A DNA stretch of 64,000 nt, taken from positions 310,001-374,000 of the forward strand of contig NZ_JADQDO010000001.1 in assembly GCF_015694465.1 (NCBI RefSeq). The letters are read 5' to 3'. The notes beneath the pieces are model-generated. The model was not told where the DNA came from and made no database searches. It saw only the letters and a program-made list of their open reading frames with translations. The first letter of the stretch is position 1. Every line of letters starts with the position of its first letter. Made by a program: the position numbers and the translations under genes. Source of the DNA: Microvirga alba. GTDB taxonomy: Bacteria; Pseudomonadota; Alphaproteobacteria; Rhizobiales; Beijerinckiaceae. This document shows positions 59,006 to 64,000 of this stretch, piece by piece.

Positions 59006-61333
59006 TTACGCCGCCGCATCCGCCAGCGCGATGTCCGCGCTCGTGGCTTCCGTCAGCGGCAAGTGGACCAGCACGATGGTGCCCACGCCTTCCTGGCTCT
59101 TGATGCGAAGCGTGCCTCCGTGAAGTTCGGTGAGCGAGCGCGCGATGGCGAGGCCGAGGCCCGAGCCCTTGTAGCTCTTTGAGAACTCGGTCTCGACCTG
59201 CTCGAACGGGCGTCCGAGCTTCTGCAGGGCGTGAGCCGGAATGCCGATGCCGTTATCTTCGACATAGATGTTAATTGCGTCGCCCGCCTGACGGGTACGC
59301 ACCGTGATGCAGCCGCCGTCGCTGGTGAATTTCGTCGCGTTCTGGAGCAGGTTGACGAGGATCTGGTGGATGGCCCGCTCGTCGGCCGGAACGACGATGT
59401 CCTCGGGGATGACGTCGACCGAGACGGACAGGTTCTTGGCCTTGATCTGCTCGCTGACGAGCTTGAGCGCCTTCTGGACGGACCCGTTCACCTCAATGGG
59501 CTGCTTCTTCAGGCTCGTGCGGCCCGCCTCGATGCGCGACATGTCGAGGATGTCGTTGATGACCGACAGGAGATATTCGCCGCTGGTGCGGATGTCGGTG
59601 CAGTATTCCTCGTACTTGTCCGAGCCGAGCGATCCGAAGATGCCGCTCTGCATGACTTCCGCGAAGCCGATGATGGCGTTGAGCGGCGTGCGCAGCTCAT
59701 GGCTCATATTGGCCAGGAATTCGGATTTGGCGCGGTTGGCGCTCTCGGCCTGGGCTTTCTGGTCGAGATAGCGCTCAGCAAGATCGGCCAGCTGGTGGGT
59801 CTGCGCTTCGAGCTTCTGGCGCGATTGCTTGAGGTCGAGAACCGTCGCGATGAGTTCCTTCTCGGACTCGACCAGCCGATGCTCGTGGCGCTTCAGCGCG
59901 GTGATGTCGGTGCCGACGGAGACGTAGCCGCCGTCCTTGGTGCGTCGTTCGTTGATCTGCAGCCAGCGGCCATCCTGAAGCCGCGCCTCGAAGGTGCGTG
60001 CACCCACATCCTGGTTCTGCGCGCGGACGAATTGATGCTGCACTTCCGGCGGGCGGCCCTGCGCCATCACTTCGGCATAGGTCATGCCCTGAAGACTGGC
60101 GTCGGAGGGAAGTTCGTGCAGCTTCTGGAATTTGGAGTTGCACAGCACGAGGCGGTTATTGGCGTCCCACAGCACGAAGGCTTCGGAGATCGCCTCGATG
60201 GCATCGTGCAGGCGGGCGTCGGCCTTTTCGGTCTTCTCCTCGAGCCTGCGCTGCTCCGTCACGTCGACCGCGATGCCGACGAGGTGGCTCGCCGCGTCGT
60301 CGGGGTCGTTCATCAGTTCGGCGCGGGCGCGCAGCCACACCCAATCGCCGCTGGAGCTGCGGATGCGGAATTCGTAGTCGACGAGCGAGGTGCTGGCGGA
60401 GGCGAGCTGCTCGGCGAGCGTATAGAGGTCCTGATCCTCGGGATGGATCATGGTGTTGACTTCGCCAAACGAGAGGAACTCGTCCTGCCGCTCGTAGCCG
60501 AGAAGCTCATACATGGAGTCGGACCAATAGATGCGTCCGCGTCCGATGTCCCAATCCCACAAGCCGCAGCGTCCGCGGTTCAGAGCGGAGTCAATTCGGT
60601 CCCGTACCTTCTCGCACACCTCGTCGGCGGCCTGCGCGCGGTTCGCCTGCATGACATAGGCGATGCCGGCGCCGAGAAGCACAAGAATGGTCGCGCCGAT
60701 CAGCGACACATGGCCGATGGTGCGCGACCACCATCCGTCGAGAATACGCGGGATTGGTTGCACGATGGCGATCTGACCCGACGAGGCCGGAAGCGAACGC
60801 ACCGTCGCGATGCCGTCATCGCCGGTGGCGAGTTTGATCGTCATGACGCCAGCGCGATCGGCGAAGAGCGCGAGCGGCTGCGCATCGCCGAGCAACTCGG
60901 CGAGCGCGCGAGGAGGTGTCTCCGTCGCGGGGTAGGAGGCGATAATGACGCCGGCGCGATCGACGAGCATGAGCGTGCGGCTCTGCGTCAGCGCACTGGC
61001 CGGCATGGTCTTCGCAAGGTCGCTTAACCGCGACGCGGCCGCGCCGCGATCGGCGGGTGCAGGATGGTTGCCGAGCTTCGCTGCCGATAGCGATGCGATG
61101 ATATCGATGTCGCCGATTGCGTTCTGCAGTGTGTCTTTGTGGTTTTGACGCACCTGCACCCAGGCCGTCGCCGCAAGCGTGACGAGAAAGAGTGCAAGGA
61201 AAGCTGGAACTGCGAGCCTCAGGAAGGGCTCATATTGCTCCAGTCGCCGATATGTCGGGCTCGCGTCAGACCGCGCCACCCCTAGAATCGTACCCGCGCG
61301 TGCGGGTACGCATGCGGTCACCGCCCCCGCCAT
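59006..61333 (-). CDS. Multi-PAS sensor histidine kinase, PleC-like
   Basis: 775 residues. Two membrane segments (about 36-60, LRLAVPAFLALFLVTLAATAW; about 208-230, VSLIGATILVLLGAGIAYVM) enclose a periplasmic domain. PAS 1 (about 255-370, GLWDWDIGRGRIYWSDSMYEL to VGIAVDVTEQRRL), PAS 2 (about 385-500, AISEAFVLWDANNRLVLCN to VSVGTDITALKR), a coiled coil, H-box LANMSHELRTPLNAIIGFAEV, and an ATPase domain with VNLLQNATKFTSDGG, EDNGIGIPAHALQKLGRPF and GSGLGLAIARSL. It resembles PleC/DivJ-type kinases of the DivK cell-cycle network; orthology is inferred from the domains and from neighbouring glnE and pepN. Confidence 0.9.
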   Translation of the reverse strand: MAGAVTACVPARAGTILGVARSDASPTYRRLEQYEPFLRLAVPAFLALFLVTLAATAWVQVRQNHKDTLQNAIGDIDIIASLSAAKLGNHPAPADRGAAASRLSDLAKTMPASALTQSRTLMLVDRAGVIIASYPATETPPRALAELLGDAQPLALFADRAGVMTIKLATGDDGIATVRSLPASSGQIAIVQPIPRILDGWWSRTIGHVSLIGATILVLLGAGIAYVMQANRAQAADEVCEKVRDRIDSALNRGRCGLWDWDIGRGRIYWSDSMYELLGYERQDEFLSFGEVNTMIHPEDQDLYTLAEQLASASTSLVDYEFRIRSSSGDWVWLRARAELMNDPDDAASHLVGIAVDVTEQRRLEEKTEKADARLHDAIEAISEAFVLWDANNRLVLCNSKFQKLHELPSDASLQGMTYAEVMAQGRPPEVQHQFVRAQNQDVGARTFEARLQDGRWLQINERRTKDGGYVSVGTDITALKRHEHRLVESEKELIATVLDLKQSRQKLEAQTHQLADLAERYLDQKAQAESANRAKSEFLANMSHELRTPLNAIIGFAEVMQSGIFGSLGSDKYEEYCTDIRTSGEYLLSVINDILDMSRIEAGRTSLKKQPIEVNGSVQKALKLVSEQIKAKNLSVSVDVIPEDIVVPADERAIHQILVNLLQNATKFTSDGGCITVRTRQAGDAINIYVEDNGIGIPAHALQKLGRPFEQVETEFSKSYKGSGLGLAIARSLTELHGGTLRIKSQEGVGTIVLVHLPLTEATSADIALADAAA

Positions 61334-61526
61334 GCGAAGTTCCCTCCAGAACCACTAACATCGTTGATCGGAGGACGTGCCGCATCTCTCCGAATCACCA
61401 ACAATAGAATCACGGGCGAGTGATTTGTCTAGCTGCGCGAACGTCTAGGTTAACAAAAAATTTCTTTTTGTTTTCCGCGCACCGATTTTGTCGGGATAGT
61501 TCGGGAACCTTGTTGAATCGAAAGCG

Positions 61527-64000
61527 TTATTGCGTCTGCTTTTCTTCGAGCGAACGATTGACGATATCGCCGACATCGCGCGACAGGTTTGACCTTCCGG
61601 CGATGGATTGAAGCGCGCGCTTTGCGTGCCCGCGACGGGTCTCCTCCATCATTCGCCATGCACTGAAAGCAGTGAGGAGTCGCGCGGCGAGTTGCGGGTT
61701 CAGCTCGTCCACGTGCAGGACGGTCTCCGCCAGGAAGGCATAACCCGTCCCATCGACGCGATTGAACTGCATCTGGTTGGCCATCGCAAAACTGCCGACG
61801 AGTGAGCGTACACGGTTGGGGTTGCCGATCGCGAAAGCGGGATGACTCATCAGGCCCTTCACCCGTTCAAGCGTGCCGTCTTCGGGGATAGCGGCTTGCA
61901 ACGCAAACCACTTGTCGAGCACGAGCGGCTCATCGCGGTAGCGTTCCCCGAACCGGGTGAGCGCTTCTTCGCGCGCATCGCCCGGCAGGGTCGTCAGCAC
62001 ACTCATGGATGCAAGGCGGTCCGTCATGTTGCTCGCTGTCTCGAACTGCTCCCGCGCAAGGTTCTCTCCAACGCCTCGATCCGCACCGGCAATGAGATCA
62101 AGAGCGACATTGCGCAGGGCGCGGCGGCCGGCGCTGGCGGCATCGGGGCTGTAGGGGCCTGCGTGAGCCAACGTGCGATGGAGTTCCCACAACTGCCCGA
62201 GGTTTGCGATGCCGACGCGCCGCCGCAGCTCCGTGCGTGCCCGGTGAATCGCGTCGGGGTCCACGTCGCTCGCGATCTCCTGCGCGATGTCCGCCTCGCT
62301 CGGAAGCGTAAGGACGAGCGCGGCAAAGGCCGGATCGCGCATGGCGTCGGCATCCATGAAGGTTTCCAGCGCGGAGGACAGGCCGGCCGAGTCAGCATCG
62401 GAGAGGGCTCTACCGGTTGAGAGAGCCACGAGGAGACGCATGGCAACCGTCTGCGCGGCCTGCCAGCGATTGAAGGCATCGCTGTCGTGCCGCAGAAGAA
62501 CGAGCAGCTCCTCATTCGACAGATCGAGCGAGGTCTTTACCGGTGCCGAGAACCCTCGGAAAACCGACGGCACGGGGCGGGACGGCACGCCCGAGAATGT
62601 CAGGCTGTCAGCCGCCTTGTCGAGGACGAACACCCCTTGCGCGTTCACGCGGTCGGAAGATGCAGCGATTGGCCTGCCGTCCCGCGCGACAAGGCCAAGC
62701 GCGACGGGGATCGCCATCGGCTCCTTGTCGGTCTGTCCGGGTGTCGCGGGCGTCGCTTGGGTGAAATCAAGCCGGTAGGTCTGCGCCGTCTTGTCGTACG
62801 TCCCTTTCACCGCCACGCGCGGCGTGCCGCTTTGGGCGTACCAACGCGAGAAGTGGGACAGGTCGCTGCCCGTCACATCGGCGAAGGCTCGCAGGAAATC
62901 CTCCACGGTTGCGGCGGTGCCGTCGCAACGGTCGAAATAGAGATCCATGCCACGCCGGAAATCATGGTCGCCGACGATCGTTTTGAGCATCCGCACGATC
63001 TCCGCGCCCTTCTCATAGACGGTCGCCGTGTAGAAGTTGTTGATCTCGCGATATTGCGTCGGCCGAACCGGATGGGCGAGGGGGCTCGCGTCCTCCGAGA
63101 ACTGGCGTGTCCGCAGGGTCTTCACCTCGGCGATGCGATGCACCGGGCGAGAGCGCTCGTCCGACGAAAACTCCTGATCGCGGAAGACGGTGAGGCCTTC
63201 CTTCAGGCATAGCTGGAACCAATCGCGGCAGGTTACGCGATTGCCGGACCAGTTGTGGAAGTACTCGTGCGCGATGATGGCTTCGATGTTCGCGTAATCC
63301 GCGTCCGTCGCGGTCTCGGGGCTCGCCAGAACGTATTTGTCGTTGAAGATGTTGAGGCCCTTGTTCTCCATTGCGCCCATGTTGAAATCGGACACGGCGA
63401 CGATGTTGAACTCGTCGAGGTCGTACTCGCGACCGAATACGCGTTCGTCCCAGCGCATGGACCTTTCGAGTGCGTCGAGGGCATAGCCGGCGCGATCTTC
63501 CTTGCCGGGCTCGACATAGATGCCGAGCTCGACCTTCCGCCCGCTCATGGTCGTAAAGGCTTTGCCGATGCGGCCCAGGCGGCCACCGACGAGGGCAAAG
63601 AGGTAGGCCGGCTTCGGGTGGGGATCGTGCCAGACGGCATAGTGCCGGTTGGTCCCGGCGACAGCGCCGGCCTCGACCGGATTGCCGTTGCCGAGCAGCA
63701 CAGGCGCTTCGTCGCGATCCGCCTCGATGCGGGTGGTGTAGACCGCCAGCACGTCGGGCCTGTCGAGAAAATAGGTGATACGGCGGAAGCCGTCCGCCTC
63801 GCACTGAGTGCAGTAATTGCCGCTCGAGCGATAGAGACCCATCAGCTTGGTGTTGGCGGTCGGGTCGATTTCCGTTTCGATGGTGAGGGTGAAGGGGCGG
63901 CGCGGCGGCTGGGCAATCGTCAAGCCCTGCGCCGAAGCTTCGAATTCCGCCGCCGGTATTGTCCGGCCGTCGAGCGCGAGGGCCTGCAGGTGCACTTCGT
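61527..64000 (-). CDS. pepN: Aminopeptidase N (M1), 5' end outside window (partial)
   Basis: The stop is at 61527; the frame is open to the right edge (about 824 of an expected 880 residues). It removes N-terminal residues from peptides. The substrate motif is GAMENKGLNIF, the zinc site HEYFHNWSGNR with the third ligand Glu in LCLKEGLTVFRDQEF, then REINNFYTATVYEKGAEIV with the catalytic Tyr. The C-terminal ARM-like domain ends FSAWRMMEETRRGHAKRAL. A GTG at 63995 in this frame is not the true start, because coding sequence (Glu-Val-His-Leu) continues past it. Cytoplasmic, E. coli PepN-type. Confidence 0.95.
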   Translation of the reverse strand, partial: EVHLQALALDGRTIPAAEFEASAQGLTIAQPPRRPFTLTIETEIDPTANTKLMGLYRSSGNYCTQCEADGFRRITYFLDRPDVLAVYTTRIEADRDEAPVLLGNGNPVEAGAVAGTNRHYAVWHDPHPKPAYLFALVGGRLGRIGKAFTTMSGRKVELGIYVEPGKEDRAGYALDALERSMRWDERVFGREYDLDEFNIVAVSDFNMGAMENKGLNIFNDKYVLASPETATDADYANIEAIIAHEYFHNWSGNRVTCRDWFQLCLKEGLTVFRDQEFSSDERSRPVHRIAEVKTLRTRQFSEDASPLAHPVRPTQYREINNFYTATVYEKGAEIVRMLKTIVGDHDFRRGMDLYFDRCDGTAATVEDFLRAFADVTGSDLSHFSRWYAQSGTPRVAVKGTYDKTAQTYRLDFTQATPATPGQTDKEPMAIPVALGLVARDGRPIAASSDRVNAQGVFVLDKAADSLTFSGVPSRPVPSVFRGFSAPVKTSLDLSNEELLVLLRHDSDAFNRWQAAQTVAMRLLVALSTGRALSDADSAGLSSALETFMDADAMRDPAFAALVLTLPSEADIAQEIASDVDPDAIHRARTELRRRVGIANLGQLWELHRTLAHAGPYSPDAASAGRRALRNVALDLIAGADRGVGENLAREQFETASNMTDRLASMSVLTTLPGDAREEALTRFGERYRDEPLVLDKWFALQAAIPEDGTLERVKGLMSHPAFAIGNPNRVRSLVGSFAMANQMQFNRVDGTGYAFLAETVLHVDELNPQLAARLLTAFSAWRMMEETRRGHAKRALQSIAGRSNLSRDVGDIVNRSLEEKQTQ

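Noticed and set aside
57361..59019. 552-residue minus-strand repetitive open frame (and the 373-residue one at 54499-55620)
   Set aside because: They are mirror images of the RTX nonapeptide repeats; the plus strand encodes the known GGxGxD pattern with terminators after it.
59231..61027. 598-residue plus-strand open frame
   Set aside because: It is antisense to the PleC-like kinase, whose H-box and ATPase motifs are clear.

Overview
The window is GC-rich chromosomal DNA from an alphaproteobacterium, almost certainly of the order Hyphomicrobiales (Rhizobiales). The signs are a MucR/Ros regulator next to a DUF6456 protein, DUF1491, DUF5330 and DUF2939 proteins, the rhizobial order feuPQ-cycHJKL-degP-two-component pair-glnE, a PleC-like multi-PAS kinase, and a gene transfer agent (GTA) cluster of the Rhodobacter capsulatus type. 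I cannot fix the genus from sequence alone.

Layout. 1-19162 is ordinary core genome: a PAS/GAF sensor protein cut by the left edge, oligopeptidase B, mucR with a palindromic leader, DUF6456, sufE, DUF5330, a membrane PAS histidine kinase with a CtrA-like box upstream, a peptidoglycan-binding membrane protein, DUF1491, a GNAT enzyme, a minus-strand group (bifunctional penicillin-binding protein, DUF1214, a DUF1254-type protein), a YcgN-type cysteine-cluster protein, DUF2939, an orphan TRAP-type binding protein with a Tat signal, and an endonuclease/exonuclease/phosphatase-fold protein.

19703-40168 is a structurally complete GTA/domesticated-prophage cluster: small and large terminase, portal, small proteins, prohead protease, capsid, connectors, tail terminator, tail tube, chaperones, tape measure, the four distal-tail proteins equivalent to RcGTA gp12-gp15, a DUF2793 fibre-like protein, a GH108 endolysin and a holin-like protein. 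It is unusual because non-virion genes are wedged into it at five junctions: a DoxX protein, a glycine-zipper lipoprotein with its own terminator, two secreted trypsin-like proteases plus an unknown AT-rich gene, a lipoprotein gene that appears to have split the 5' end of the tape-measure gene, and a DUF465 gene. Most of these lie on the strand opposite to the GTA genes.

40215-53377 is the envelope and cytochrome block: a PepSY-like small periplasmic protein with a FeuP/FeuQ-type two-component system, the cytochrome c haem-ligation genes ccmI-ccmE-ccmF-ccmH, a one-PDZ HtrA protease, a second two-component pair, and glnE. 53566-58881 holds two paralogous RTX proteins with a shared, unrecognised N-terminal region, built from near-identical 299-bp modules and each closed by a strong terminator. 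59006-64000 holds a PleC-like kinase and aminopeptidase N, which runs off the right edge.

I found no rRNA, tRNA, CRISPR array or transposase gene. The observations most worth following are the GTA with intercalated cargo (above all the split tape-measure gene and the protease pair) and the RTX pair with its novel N-terminal domain.
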